From Areca catechu (lineage: Eukaryota > Streptophyta > Magnoliopsida > Arecales > Arecaceae), in the NCBI GenBank assembly GCA_021397845.1, contig CM038050.1:141483980-141547979 (forward strand): 64,000 nucleotides of DNA. The letters are read 5' to 3'. Position numbers and translations under genes: made by a program. The notes beneath the pieces were generated by a model. It worked only from the letters and a program-made list of their open reading frames with translations, ran no database searches and had not been told where the DNA came from. Position 1 is the stretch's first letter; each line of letters opens with the position of its first letter. Positions 32,188-44,220 of this stretch are shown one piece after another.

Positions 32188-33582
32188 TGATGCAGGACTA
32201 CTTATGCATGCAAACTATTTTTTTGTTATTAAGTAGTGAATTAAGAGTTTATATCCCAAAATTTGAGCCAAGACTTTAAGCAGGGAATTCTATAGAAAAA
32301 CTAGAAGCACATGCACATAGAAACATACCCTAAATAGTGAAAAGAAAGGATCGCCAAGGCTAAGAAACCTTGATAAGGCTAGCTCTTTTGCAATACCATA
32401 ACTTGTGAGTCAGGGGGTGTACCTGGAAGTGATTGGAAGATGAATCCATGAAGGGGTTGCTTTACGCTCCCAGATGCATCCTGGAAAATCAAGCTAGAGA
32501 CCCCACGAATATGTGGCTTTCGGCCCGCTGACCCGAAAGCTAGTCGGATGGAATCCTGGATTCGTGGACTCTGAGGGACCTGCAAAACACCTATCAAGGG
32601 TTAGAAAATAAAAGAGAAATAAGGTAGAAGACTAAAGGAAGAAAGGGAAGAAGAGGGTTGGATGTGGGCGGCCAAGTGTTGGGGGCGTCCAAGGTTGAAG
32701 CACGGTTGGCGGCTAGGATTTTGTTGGAGATTTGGATGTAGGGCGCAGGAAGCTTGTAGTAGCGATGGGTCTCGCACAGATTCCCTTAGGAGGACAAAGC
32801 ACACATCAATGTTGGAGAAAAACTGAAGAAATTTTATTAAAAGTTATCAAAATACATGAGAGGGGGGCCTCTTATATAGGCTTACAAGACTTGGGTCCCA
32901 AGTAAGGATATACAAGTAACTTTCTTTGTGTCCTTTTCCCTCACAAACCCTACCTAGAATACATGAAAACTCCTCTCCCAATTAGGATCACAATCTCTCT
33001 CACTCTCTTTGTTATGGTCGGCCAAGGGGGTGACCCTAAGATGGCCGACCACATGATGGTGACCATAAGGATGGGGTGCCGAATTAGGATTAAGGCTTCA
33101 TGCTTCCAGGTTTTCTTTGGTTGTCCTTCTTCCTAGTAAGTGTTGTAGACATTTGATTCACCAGGGTCTTCAAGGGTGGCTCCATGACTCCTTCCATGGT
33201 TTCCAAGTGGCACAATTGTGTGGGTGACTGGATTCCATGCAGTGGTTGGAGTGTCATGCTGGCTAGATCCATAAGTCACTTGAGTCTTCTTATAAAACTA
33301 GACTGGACTCAATGTAAGACTTATAGGATTCATAAGACTCAAAGTGACATAACTTATAATGAGCATCCCAAAACTTAACTCAATACCCTAATGGTGTGAG
33401 TACTCTAAATACACGACTCAATTATTGAAAGGCCCAAAATAAAACTCAGGGGCCAAAGTAAGGACTTAAATGAGCTAAGCCCTTATTACAAAATTCGACT
33501 CAAACACTAAAAATACTAATCAGATAACCATAGAGGGTTGAGAAGCCTTAGCCTAAGTCTGGTGCCTCTGGTGTCCGCACCA
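32188..33582 (-). repeat. 3' LTR of Gypsy copy C
   Basis: It starts TGATGCAGGACTACTTATG and ends GGTGTCCGCACCA, collinear with 42536-43942. TATATAAG (minus strand) at 32871-32878 is the TATA box; the right LTR has TATATAAC at 43218-43225. Confidence 0.93.
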
Positions 33583-34051
33583 ATTCTCTTAGGGTGGGAG
33601 GAACTCGATCCTGTCGAGTACGGGTTGCTCTGGCTCTAGTATTGCTCAAGGAGGTTTGGGTCGAGATGCTGCAAGTCCTTCGAGTAATCCACGAATCATT
33701 GAATTCTGGTCGACCTTACCATTGGACTAGATAGCGTTGATAGCCATCGCCCCGGGTCGTGATAGCTTGATCATCCAAGATATGCTCAATCCGTTCTCCT
33801 CCCTCAGGCCAACTTATAGGTGGACACTCTAGATTATGTTCGCTCTCAAAGGATGGGGTAGGTCCAAAGGCCTTACTACGAATCGCTGTCAGTTTCCTAT
33901 ACTCAACTAAGTCTGTGATATTGAAGATAGAGCTAATGCTAAAATCCGAGAAAAGATCTAGCATATAGGCATTGGGTCTGACCTTCTCTATCACTTTAAA
34001 GGGTCCAGCTCCATGAAAATGAAGCTTCTTAGCGATCCCTGGTGAGAATCA
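33583..34051 (-). pseudogene. pol: Gypsy copy C integrase C-terminus with chromodomain
   Basis: The minus strand encodes a KVIEKVRPNAYMLDL-like segment (integrase C-terminal fold) and then IEHILDDQAITTRGDGYQRYLVQW, which resembles the chromodomain of plant chromoviruses, a module that targets chromatin marks. A TAA follows immediately after the W of VQW at about 33714, cutting the domain. The frame runs on the other side of the solo LTR from 35758. Confidence 0.8.
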
Positions 34052-35757
34052 TGTTGACCCCATAAGTGATTTTGATGATAACCAAACATTGGAGCATGTA
34101 TATTTATTTCTAACAACTCTTCAAGTGTTTTACAAGTTTTTGTAGGATGGCTTAATTTGTTCAAACATCAACTCCTACACTACTGTTTCTTGATTGAGTT
34201 GTGTTGTAATGTGTTTTTGTAAAGAAGAACCCAATGAAAAAGCTAAGAAAAAATCTTGTAAAAAGGGTTACTTCTATGTGTGAGCCATAAAAATTATTTT
34301 GAGTTGGTTTGCTTGAAAATGTAAAAAGTTGGTGAGAGTTTTTCTTTGAGTTTAAGTATAAAAATCCTGAAGAAGATATTCAAGCCGACCCAACATGATG
34401 AAGAGTCGACTCCACCTACTAGCACGCAGTAAGGATTCTGGAATGCAGCAATCTGAGCTGACTCGATGGTAACCAAGCCGACTCCAATGAATCCGAGTTG
34501 ACTGGAATTTGTTCGAGCCAACTCCTCCAGAGTCCAGTTTTTGAATATTTCTGAGAACAGCCAGGCGAGCCGACTTGAACCAGAAAGAGCCGACTCTACC
34601 AGACTTAATTTTGAAGACCTGAGAAAGCGCGTCGACCCGAACTACATCGAGCCAACTCTTCTAGAGTGATGATTTCAGAACCTGAGAAGAAGAGCCGACC
34701 AATGATCAAAAGAGCCAACCCCTTGAGTTCAAGTTTTCAAAGAAAGAAGTCCGAGTCGACCCGAGCTATCAAGAGCTGACTCGTCTAGAGTGAAGTTTTG
34801 CACCCTGAGACAAAGAGCTGACTGTACTGAAGATTTGGTGACTCGATCCATCGACTCGAAGGACTCGAGCCGACTTGAAGGAATCCAAGCCGACTCGAAC
34901 ATTGTTTTCAGGTATCCAATGGCTAGTTCCAGAAATTATTTTTGAATGCCAAAAAGTGCTCCAATGGTCACAAGTCATTCCCTAATGGTCTACATTAGCT
35001 AGAACTGCCTTGGAGTGATAGAAGACCTTATATTTGAAGGATTTGAACATCTAAAAAGGAAGAGGTTTTGAAAAGTTCTTAAAAGTTTAGAGAGCTTCAT
35101 TGAATATCCTAACCATCAACAGCAAAAGAGCACAAGAGCATTCAAGTCAGCCTTCAAGTCTTCACCAACTCAGATCTAAAGCTTGAAGCAACTTTGGGAA
35201 GAAGCCACTAAAGTAATTAAAGCTTATTCAAGTGCATTCAAGTGGACTTTCATCAAGCTGCATCGGCAACTATCCGACAAATTGAGTTAGCCATTTTTGT
35301 TGCATTTATTTCAATTCAATTTTTTGAATTGTTGGGTTCTTGGTGATCCTGGTAAAACCAAGTTGGATTATTGGTGAGCCTGGTTGAAAACGAAGTTAGG
35401 TTTCTTTGGAAGCCTATTTAAAACCAAAGGGTGTTGGGTTTTTTTTGGTGATCCTATTAAAACCAAAGTGTAGAGGTTTTGGATTGTGATCCTGTAAAAT
35501 AATCCCACTATATTCGGGTCTGAATATAGTGGAAATCCCAAGTGGTATCTTGGATAGTGGACGTAGAAGCTGGATTGCACCGAACCACTATAAATCCTGT
35601 GTGTTTGCATTGTGATTCTCTGATTTCTTTTAGCTTCTACATTTATTTCTTAATCATAACACACAACACCTTAAAAGGGTATTTCAATTACACATTCTCT
35701 GCTTTAAATTTTAAAAGACCCAATTCACCCCCCTCTTAGGTAGCCACCTGGGTAACA
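34052..35757 (+). mobile_element. Sirevirus-like solo LTR inside copy C
   Basis: The block begins TGTTGACCCC and ends CACCTGGGTAACA. It is flanked by AATCA (34047-34051) and AATCG (35758-35762), a 5-bp duplication with one change. Excising it makes the integrase frame of copy C contiguous. The ending CCCAATTCACCCCCCTCTTAGG matches the 3' end of the other Sirevirus LTRs. It has a repeat cluster of GAGCCGACTC-type words (34380-34900), AGCC/ATCC-loop hairpins (about 35336-35480) and ACTATAAATCC (about 35587). Confidence 0.92.
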
Positions 35758-36850
35758 AATCGCTTAGGCCTAAGCCTAATCATAACAAAATCCCCTACAT
35801 TAAATTCCTTGGCTCTCTTTCAGGAATTAGCCGATTTCTTATATGTTTTATTACTTAGATTAATCTTTTGGCTAATGTCCTTACGCAAGTCTCTAATATG
35901 CTGTGCGATTGACTCTGTAGACTCTGAGACTCATGCATGGATGGGTAAGGGAATCAGGTTGATGGGGCGATTAGGTTTATACCCATGGACTATCTCAAAA
36001 GGACTCTTGCCCATGGACCTATTCACTGAGCTATTATAGGCGAACTCTGCTCGGGGCAACAATAAGTCCTAGTTTTTTGTGTGTTCACCTACCAGACATC
36101 TAAAGAGATTTCCAAGGCTACGATTCACCACTTCGGTTTGGCCATCTATCTAGGGATGGTAGGATGTAGAAAACTTGAGTTTGGTCCTTAACAGGTGCCA
36201 GAGTTTCTTCCAGAAATAATTGGTGAACCTAACATCCCTATTGGATACGATGGTCTTAGGTAGGCCATGGAGTTTAACCACATTATCTAGGAAAATGTTG
36301 GCTACTCTAGATGCATCAAAAGTTTGGGAGCATGGGATGAAGTGAGCCATCTTAGAGAACCTATCAACCACTACAAAGATGGAATAATGTGTCTTCTGGG
36401 TCTTAGGTAATCCTAATACGAAGTCCATACTGAGATCCTGCCAAGGTTGATCAGGCACTGGCAAAGGTGTATAGAGACCAGTGTTTTGCTTCTGCTATTT
36501 TGCAATGGCACAAGTTCTACATCTGGTTACTATTTGGGCAACATGTCTTTTCAGTCCTGGCCAATAAAATTGGTCCTCTATCGCTAAGATGGTCTTATTC
36601 TTACCAAAGTGACTAGCTAATCTTCCAGCATGGGTCTCCCAAATCAAGAATTCTCTAAGTAAAGTTCTTAGGATATAGAGCCTATTGTTCTTGAATAGGT
36701 AGCCATCCTGAATGGTATACTCACTATGGGTATTGGATGGTCCTAGCTTAATGGTCTGGTAAATGTCATCGAAGTCAGGGCAGGCTTCATACTCATCCTT
36801 TAATCGATCGAACCTTATGACTTTAGTGCTGACTGAACTCAAAAGCAAAG
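35758..36850 (-). pseudogene. pol: Gypsy copy C integrase
   Basis: The minus strand shows the HHCC zinc end (HAGRLASHFGKNKT to RCRTCAIAK, 36640-36495) and the catalytic core: MDFVLGLP (first Asp, about 36430), VVVDRFSKMAHF and a VSNRDVRF segment carrying the second Asp (about 36230). A TAG ends the clear frame before the catalytic Glu; sequence up to 35763 continues in a broken frame. Confidence 0.88.
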
Positions 36851-38110
36851 ACCTATGGCTAAGGGCATCTGCTACCTTGTTCTCTATCCCGGCACGGTGT
36901 TTTAGGACAAATGTGTAAGCTTGGATGTACTCGACCCATTTACCATGCCTAGGGTTGAGCTTCTTTTGGGAGTTTAGGAATCCGAGTGCCTCATGGTCAG
37001 AATATAAGACAAACTCCTGTAGCAGTAAATAGTGTCTCCAATATTTGAGGGCCTAGACTACCGCATAGAATTCCTTATCATAGGTAGAGTACTTAAGTTT
37101 AGCCTCATTCAGTTTCTCACTAAAGAAGGCTATCAGGTGATTTTCTTGACTAAGTACCCTACCTATTCCTACTCCCGATGCATCGCACGTGACCTCAAAT
37201 ACCTTTAAGAAGTCTGGTAATCTAAGGATTGGTGCGTGGGTCATCTTATCCTTAATTTCTAGGGAGGCCTTATCAGCAGCCTTGGTCCATTCAAAAGTGC
37301 CCTTCCTAATGCAGTCTGTAATGGGTGCGACGATGGTGCTAAAAATCCTAATGAATCTCCTATAAAAGGTTGCTATGCCATGAAGCTATGAACTTCATGG
37401 ATACTAGAGGGTACAAGCCACTTGATAATAGACCTAACCTTTTCAGGGTCCATGGAAACTCCTTTTGGGGTGACAACAAAATCTAGGAAGATAACCCTAT
37501 GTGTCATGAACTCGCACTTCTTAAGATTGGCATAGAGGCTATTCTTCCAAGGGTCTGACACACTAATTTGAGGTGACTAAGGTGGTCCTCTCTAGTCCTA
37601 CTATAGATCAGTATATCATCAAAATAGACCATAACAAATCTTCCATTATACTCCTTCAGGACTTGGGTCATGATCCTCATGAATGTACTTGGTGCTTTCG
37701 AAAGCCCAAAATGTATCATAACCCACTTAAATAGGCCATCCTTAGTTTCGAACGCGGTCTTCCACTCATCCCCAGGTCTAATCCTAACCTGATGATAGCC
37801 ACTCTTAAAGATCGATCTTTGAAAAAATTATAGCACTGGCCATCATATCTAGCATATCATCCAATCGGGGGATGGGAAACCTATACTTCACCATAATCTT
37901 GTTGATGGCTCTACTGTCTACGTACATCCTCCAGGTACTATCTTTCTTAGGGGTTAGTAGAGCAGGGACTGCACATGGACTTAAGCTCTCCTTAATGAAA
38001 CCCTTCCTAAGTAATTCTCCTACTTGTTTTTGTAGCTCCTGATGCTCGGTGGGGTTCATTCTATAGTGGGGAAGGTTTGTTAAAGTGGCTCCTAGGACCA
38101 AGTCTATGGC
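36851..38110 (-). pseudogene. pol: Gypsy copy C reverse transcriptase and RNase H
   Basis: RT is read 38101 to about 37373: YRMNPTEHQELQKQVGELL, TPKKDSTWRMYVDSRAIN, YRFPIPRLDDML, then FVMVYFDDILIYS with an intact Y-F-D-D catalytic box near 37630. RNase H-like VTCDASGVGIG is at about 37190, followed by STYDKEFYAVV. At least four stops or shifts separate these stretches. Confidence 0.9.
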
Positions 38111-38966
38111 ATGCTAGATGTCTCTGATGGGTAGTAATTAATCAAGTAATTCATCAGGAAAGACATCCTTAAATTTTTTTAGAGCCTCAACTACTTCTGG
38201 AGGGTGTTCTTTTGGGTCGGCTCATGAATTTCTTTGGTGGTCAAGATCCAAATAGGGTTACCCTCAGTAATCTCCTTCTCTAATTCCTTAACCTTAATTA
38301 GATTGACTCCTGGTTTTTTTCCTTAAGGCTACTAGAACCTCTCTTAACTAGATCTCTGGGTGGAGTCGGATGGATCACAAACTTGTTTCCATGGTGACTA
38401 AAAGCACAGATGTTGGTTTGGCCAAACAGGATTGCATCACGATCATAAAGCCATGGTTGACTTAAGATGACACTACTAACTCGATCATAAAGCCATGGTT
38501 GACTTAAGATGACACTACTGACTTCCATAGAAAGGACATCATACCGAATCTTCTCCTCATATGATTACAGTTTAATCAAGATTTGGCACCTAGACTTGAT
38601 CGGGATGGAGGTGGAATCTATCCATGAGACCTTATAGGGGCTAGGATGGGAAACTGTGGTCAATCCTAAAGATTTGACTATACTGGCAAAGAAGAAATTG
38701 GCCCAACTCCCACTATCTATTATGATCTTGCACACCTTATTCCCTAACTTGACAAAGGTTTGTAGGATATTAGTCCTACGCCAATCTTCCTACTCCTTAG
38801 TTTGGGTTTGGGTTAAGATGCACCTAACCACTCCTAGTAGATCTTCAGACTCAAGCACTTCCTCTTCTCCATCATACTCATCTAGCAATTGGGTCTCAGC
38901 TTCGTAGACCTCTCTCTCATGCTCAACTATGGGTTCAGACTCATCCTTGTCTAGCTCACCTATATG
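38111..38966 (-). pseudogene. pol: Gypsy copy C protease/linker region with 42-bp tandem duplication
   Basis: The linker before RT has a QPWLYDRDAILFG and HHGNKFVIHPTPP signature. A 42-bp in-frame tandem duplication (38441-38482 and 38483-38524) doubles a 14-residue segment VSSVILSQPWLYDR. The protease active site could not be recognised with confidence. Confidence 0.7.
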
Positions 38967-39885
38967 CAGGGCTTTGACTGGGCACTAGTTAGCATAATGT
39001 CTTGGTTTGCGACATCTAAAGCACACCCTCTAGGGATTGGGACTCCTCTAGACCTCTACAGACTTACCTCTATCTTCTCTGCAGGCCATAAGGGTACTAG
39101 GCTGGGGTTGACTCGGGTCGGGGTGGCTTGGATTGGGTCGGCTCGGGCTGGGTCAACTCGGGTAGGCCTGGCTAGCTCCTGGGTACTGACTAGGGCTCCT
39201 AGCAGGCTCAGGTCTACGATAGATGGGCCCTCTCTAGAAATGTTCATAATCCCTAGCAATTTGGTAGGCCTGCTCTAAGTCACCAACTTCTCTCAAGAAA
39301 AGCTCCCTTCGAATGTCATCCCTAAGGCCAGCTCTAAACCCAGATAGGGTGACTGACTTGGATTCGACTATGTCGCACCGCATGGCATACTCATCAAATT
39401 TCATGATGTACTCAGCCACACTCTTGCTACCCTAACTCAATCTTTGCCACTGGTCTAATAACCCTTGGTGGTATGACTCTGGGAGGTATTTTGATTTGAG
39501 CCTAGCTTTCATGGCCCTCCAGGTAACTATGGGTTCACGGCCTCCTTACCTAAGTACTCTCTCAACATTAGCCTAATATAACCTGGCCTGGTAGACTAAC
39601 TTAAGCTTGGCAAACCTAAACTTGCACTCCTCTGGCATATAGTACCACTCAAAATATTGGTCCACTTCTCCTTCCTAATCTATATAAACCTTTGGGTCAA
39701 GACAGCCATCGAAAGTGGGTGCTTCAAGTTTAATGCTCCTGAAGGCTCTCTCTTCTTGGTCCATGAAATCCTGATTGGGTCTCCTTGGGTGATCGTCTGG
39801 GACTGGGTCATGATGTGGGGTTCTGATGCGAAATGGGATGATGTAACCTGGGTTATTTGGGAAAGGAAAAAAACTAAACAAACTA
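38967..39885 (-). pseudogene. gag: Gypsy copy C gag, main part
   Basis: The minus strand reads gag from 39881 with FSFPNNPGYIIPFRI, AFRSIKLEAPTFDG and YFEWYYMPEECKFRFAKLKL-like segments, then FDEYAMRCDIVESKSVTLSGF (about 39390) and DLEQAYQIARDYEHF. A zinc knuckle CX2CX4HX4C sits near 39020-38975 with a TAG replacing one residue. Upstream the frame is cut by the GC-rich block and resumes at about 41386. Confidence 0.8.
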
Positions 39886-41385
39886 GGACCGTGGGAGGGC
39901 TAAGAAGCCTCCTGGACTAGGGTGACACTGAAAACTAAACTCCTAAAATAGCTGATCTCTTTTGGTTTTAAATTTTCTTGGTGGAGGTGGCGAAGGAAGG
40001 ATGGAGATGGGGGACTGGAAACTGGAACTCATGGCCCTAGGACTCACTCTAACGGGGAGACGCACACAGAAAGTCAGGGTCCAAAGCATAAAGCTACCCT
40101 CCCGAGGGATCAAAGCACCAGCTACCCTGAGCTCTCCTCGAGCCCATCATCCACATAGTAGAGCTCTCATAGAGGCTGCTAGGGTGACTCTTAAAGGACA
40201 CGAGGGGATAAAGAAGACGAGATAGGGGAAAACAAGGGTGCTCGAACCCATTATCCACAAAGTAGGACTCTCACACCCCCCAACGAACCCATTATCCACA
40301 CAGTAGGGAACGAAGGCAAACATGCCTTAGCCCAAATCAGAACCAAAACCAATGGAGAACCCAAAAATTTATATCAAAGTAAATTATTACAGGGGGAGAG
40401 GGGGGCTTTATATAGAAAAACCAAAATCCTTAGTTTCTTAGCCTCCAAGAAAACTAAAAAAGGAAAATAAATTACATCAAACTTCATGTTGCATCAAAAG
40501 TGGTGCTGATATGCTCTGAGAAGCATGCCGGCTTGATGATCTATGCTAAAAAGCATGTTGCTCTGAAAACTGGAATGCTTCGAAATCTGTGCAAACTCAA
40601 ACTCACGGCCGTGCGGAGGATCGATCTCCTGACTGAGCACCGACGGATGGTCGGCGATCGGGAAGCAAGCGGTGGATGGGGCTGGCGGACAGCAAGCGGC
40701 GGATGGGGCCGCTGGCGATGGGCTACAGGTGAGGTGGCATAGGAGGGGGCACGACATGCCCTGTGCGTGTCGTTTGGCCTTCCCACGGCATGGGAACTCC
40801 TGGGCGCTGGTGAGGTCTCCAGCGGTCGGGCCTTGGCCGGTAGACGGCGGGGTGGCAGGATGGTAGCAGGCAGGCGATGGCGGCGTCAGGCGGCGGGCAG
40901 CGGCGTCACATGGATGGACGTGTCCGTCCATCTTCCCACGAGCCGTGGGGCCTTGGCATCGACGAGGGCCCCACCGGTGGCCCGGTGAGAGCCGGCGGGC
41001 GGCGGGAACGGTGGCGGGCAGCAGGCCGGTGGCGATTGTGGCAGCGGTGCAGGGCGGCACAGTCGCACATGGGTGGATGGATGCCTCCCGCGTCCATTCG
41101 TCTTCCCACGGGCGTGGGCGGCGACGGGTGGCTTTTCCGGCGAGGACGGGGCCGGCGAGCTTCGGCGGTGGGCCGACGGGGATGGCCAGGGTCGGGCGGC
41201 CCGGATCTGCGGCCGGCGGGGCGGAGGCTAGGGTTTGGGAGATTTTTTAAAACTCACGGGAGAAGATGGAATAATGTAGGAATAAAGTAGAAATAAGATC
41301 GGGATAAAGATGGAATAGCGGGAATAGGAGGAATAGCGGGAATAGGAAAAATAAAAAAAATCCAAGAAAATAAGAAAAATAGAAA
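39886..41385 (-). other. GC-rich block inserted in copy C gag, LTR-like
   Basis: About 1.5 kb of sequence unlike any other part of the window separates two collinear halves of gag. On the minus strand CTATATAAAGCC at about 40408-40420 is a strong TATA candidate, and upstream of it (40600-41230) lies a stretch with very high GC rich in GGCGG and GATGG words. A/G-rich words (GGAATAGCGGGAATAGG) lie at 41315-41345. This fits a solo LTR of another family, but ends and duplication could not be fixed. The overlapping open frames there (for example 40494-41060) are composition effects. Confidence 0.55.
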
Positions 41386-42521
41386 AGAACCTGGACCTGC
41401 CTGGATCCCCATCAGGTTCTCCTAGGTTCAGCCTTGAAGTAGGGATCATGGCATGGGGTTCTCCTAGGATGGGGAGGTGACTCAAGGTCTGGCTCCGTGC
41501 GAGGCCCATGTGTCTCGTTTAGGGTTCCTAGCCTAGTCTCCACCTGATCGAATCTCTAGTTCATCTAGGTGAAAGATTGGGCCATCTAATTAGTGAGGGC
41601 TCTGATTTGGGCTTCCAGATTATCCATGGGTTCAGCCAACTGTGGGTGTGGTGGATGATATAAGATTCCTGACCTAGTGCACATGCAAGACTCAAAGATG
41701 AATTGACTATGGCTTTCTAGACCTAGAGCCCAAACAGAATGGGTCGACTCAAATTACAGACAACATAATCCCTAGTCCTTCCACTGGCCAGGTAAGAGGT
41801 GGGATGGTGGGAGGCCACCCTGCTTTTGTAGGGACCCAATCAAGGAACCACCGACCCACTTTGGGCATTTGCCACTGGACCTCTAGCCTAGACATCAGCT
41901 TCTAGTAATAGGAGAGGTATTGGGTGCACTAGTCTTCCCACAAATGTTGGACCCGACCTATTGGTGTCCCTAGCTCACTAAAGCAAAGTAAATTAGGTAT
42001 AATTGATTTAAATTATGTTGGGCTCAAGTGCAAGGGTTGTTGTTTAGAGCCAAGGAGAGGTGATCAAATCCTCCACCCATCTGGCATAGTAGAATTGCCC
42101 TTAATGTAGCTTATGCATATGATGGCACACATATGAAAACTAGGATTTCTGATTTTTTTGTGTTTTTTGTATATGCTTTGTATTTTTTTTTTTGTAGAAA
42201 TATAATTTTCAGGAAAGTACCTAATATGCATGAAATATGCAAAAAAATAAAGTATGCAGAGATTATGCAAAAAGAACCCTAAACATACTGAAATTATACT
42301 TGCTGAAATTTTAGGGCAGAACTATTCTTAGGCGGTAAATCAGATGTGCAGAAGACCTAGAAACCAAATTAAATTATGAGAAAACTCTGATAAATATTAT
42401 AAATTATGAGGAATCCAGAAAAATAAGAATCAGGAGTTTCTGAGTTATCTATATGCAGAAACAATTAAAAGAACAGACCATATGCAGGAATGACAGGATG
42501 CAAAAATTAGCCCTAAAAGAT
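41386..42521 (-). pseudogene. gag: Gypsy copy C gag N-terminus and leader
   Basis: The first part (41386 to about 41690) is the gag N-terminal region on the minus strand, similar in wording to copy A at 2650-3100. From about 41700 to 42521 it is the non-coding leader, with the phrases TCCTTCCACTGGCCAGGTAAGAG and GGTGATCAAATCCTCC shared with copies H and A. Confidence 0.6.
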
Positions 42522-42533
42522 GCTCTGATACCA
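42522..42533 (-). other. Primer binding site, Gypsy copy C
   Basis: Minus-strand TGGTATCAGAGC, perfect for initiator tRNA-Met, two bases from the 5' LTR. Confidence 0.9.
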
Positions 42534-42535
42534 AA

Positions 42536-43942
42536 TGATGCTGGACTACTTATGCATGCAAACTATTTTTTTGTTATTAATCAGTGAATTAATAGTTTAT
42601 ATCCCAAAATTTGAACCAAGACTCTAAGTAGGGAATTCTACAAAAAAACTAAAAGCACATGCATGCAAAAACATACCCTAAATAGTGAAAAGAAAGGATC
42701 GCCAAGGCTAAAAAACCCTAGTAAGGCTAGCTCTTATGCAATACTGCAACTTATGAGTCAAAGGGTGTACCTGGTAGTGATTTGAAGATGAATCCATGAA
42801 GGGGTCGCTCTACGCTCCCGGATGCATCCTAGAAAATCAAGCCAGAGACCCCGCAGATCCGTGGCTTTCGGCTCGCTGACCCGAAAGCTGGTCGGATGGA
42901 ATCCTAGATTTGTAGACTCTGAGAGACCTACAAACACCTATCAAGGATTAGAAAATAAATGAGACATAAGGTAGAAGACTGAAGAAAGAAAGGGAAGAAG
43001 AGGGTTGGATGTGGGTGGCCAAGTGGTGGGGGTGTCCAAGGTTGAAGCAAGGTTGGTGGCTAGGGTTTCATTGGAGATTTGGAGGCAGGGCGCAGGAAGC
43101 TTGTAGTAGCGATGGGTCTCATATAGATTCTCTTAGGAGGACAAAGCACACAATAATGTTGGAGAAAAACTCAAGAAATTTTATTAAAAGTTATTAAAAT
43201 ACATGAGAGGGGGCCTGTTATATAGGCTTACAAGACTTGGGTCCAAAGTAAGGGTATACAAGTAACTTTCTTTGTGTCCTTTTCTCTCACAAACCCTACC
43301 TAGAATACATGGAAACTCCTCTCCCAATTAGGCTCACAATCTCTCTCACTCTCTTTGTTATGGTCGGCCAAGGGGGTGACCCTAAGGTGGCCGACCACAT
43401 GGTGGTGACCATAAGGATGGGCACCGATGGGGCACCGAATTAGGGTTAGGGCTTTATGCTTCCGGGTTCTCTTCGGTTGTCCTTCTTCCTAGTAAGTGTT
43501 GTAGACATTTGATTCACCAGGGTCTTCAAGGGTGGCTCCATGACTCCTTCCATGCTTTCCAAGTGGTACAATTATGTGGGTGACTGGATTCCATGCAGTG
43601 GTTGGAGTGTCATGCTAGCAGGATCCATAAGTGACTTGAGTCTTCTTTTTACAAAATTGGACTGGACTCAATGTAAGACTTACAGGATTCATAAGACTCA
43701 AAGTGATAAAACATATAATGAGCATCCCAAAACTTGACTCAATACCCTAATGGTATGAGTGACTCTAAATACAGGACTCAATTATTGAAAGGCCCAAAAT
43801 AGGACTCAGGGGCCAAAGTAGGGACTCAAATGAGCTAAGCCCTTATTACAAAATTGGACTTAAACACTGAAAATACTAATCATATAACAATAGAGGGTTG
43901 AGAAGCCTCTGCCTAAGCTTGGTGCCTCTGGTGTCTGCACCA
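42536..43942 (-). repeat. 5' LTR of Gypsy copy C
   Basis: It starts TGATGCTGGACTACTTATG and ends GGTGTCTGCACCA, 1,407 bp against 1,395 bp for the 3' LTR. The TATA box is minus-strand TATATAAC at 43218-43225. Confidence 0.93.
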
Positions 43943-43947
43943 TGGTG

Positions 43948-44220
43948 GCTCAGGTAGCTTAGGATGGTTTCATAGGCCGGTGACAATGGCATTTGGGATT
44001 AGGAGGAAGGCAGTAGTGGGTGTTCATGGTGGCTTGGATCATGCTAGGGAAGATGATGGTAGTGGTGGCTAGCATGGATGGTAGCCTAATAGGTTTGGCG
44101 TATGGGGAAGTTGGCTAGATTAGGGAGGAGAAAAATAGCCAGTGGGCGGTGGCAGAAATGATGAAAAGGAAGGCTCATGGTGGAGGAAGAAGATGGCGGC
44201 AATAGTAGGCAATGGTGTTT
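43948..44220. other. Pre-insertion locus, segment 3
   Basis: This 273-base remnant, rich in GGTGGC, GATGG and GGAAG words, lies between copy C and solo LTR D; its end TGTTT is D's target duplication. It has no gene. The same style of sequence continues at 54850-55080. Confidence 0.75.

Larger units (their letters stand above)
32188..43942 (-). mobile_element. Ty3/Gypsy copy C (chromodomain type), interrupted
   Basis: This full-structure minus-strand Gypsy element has LTRs at 32188-33582 and 42536-43942, a tRNA-Met primer site and a perfect duplication TGGTG (32183-32187 and 43943-43947). It contains gag, a protease-RT linker, RT, RNase H, integrase and a chromodomain-like tail, all broken. 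Two later blocks sit inside: a Sirevirus solo LTR (34052-35757) and a GC-rich block (about 39886-41385). The chromodomain suggests a chromovirus; the clade is not assigned. Confidence 0.95.

Noticed and set aside
34052..35757. Host gene intron or promoter because of several AATAAA and TATA-like words
   Set aside because: Terminal TG...CA, a 5-bp flanking duplication and shared ends with Sirevirus LTRs identify a solo LTR.
40494..41290. Several overlapping open frames of 60-188 codons on both strands
   Set aside because: They overlap in up to five frames within the GC-rich block, are Pro/Cys/Arg-rich as composition predicts and match no family I know.
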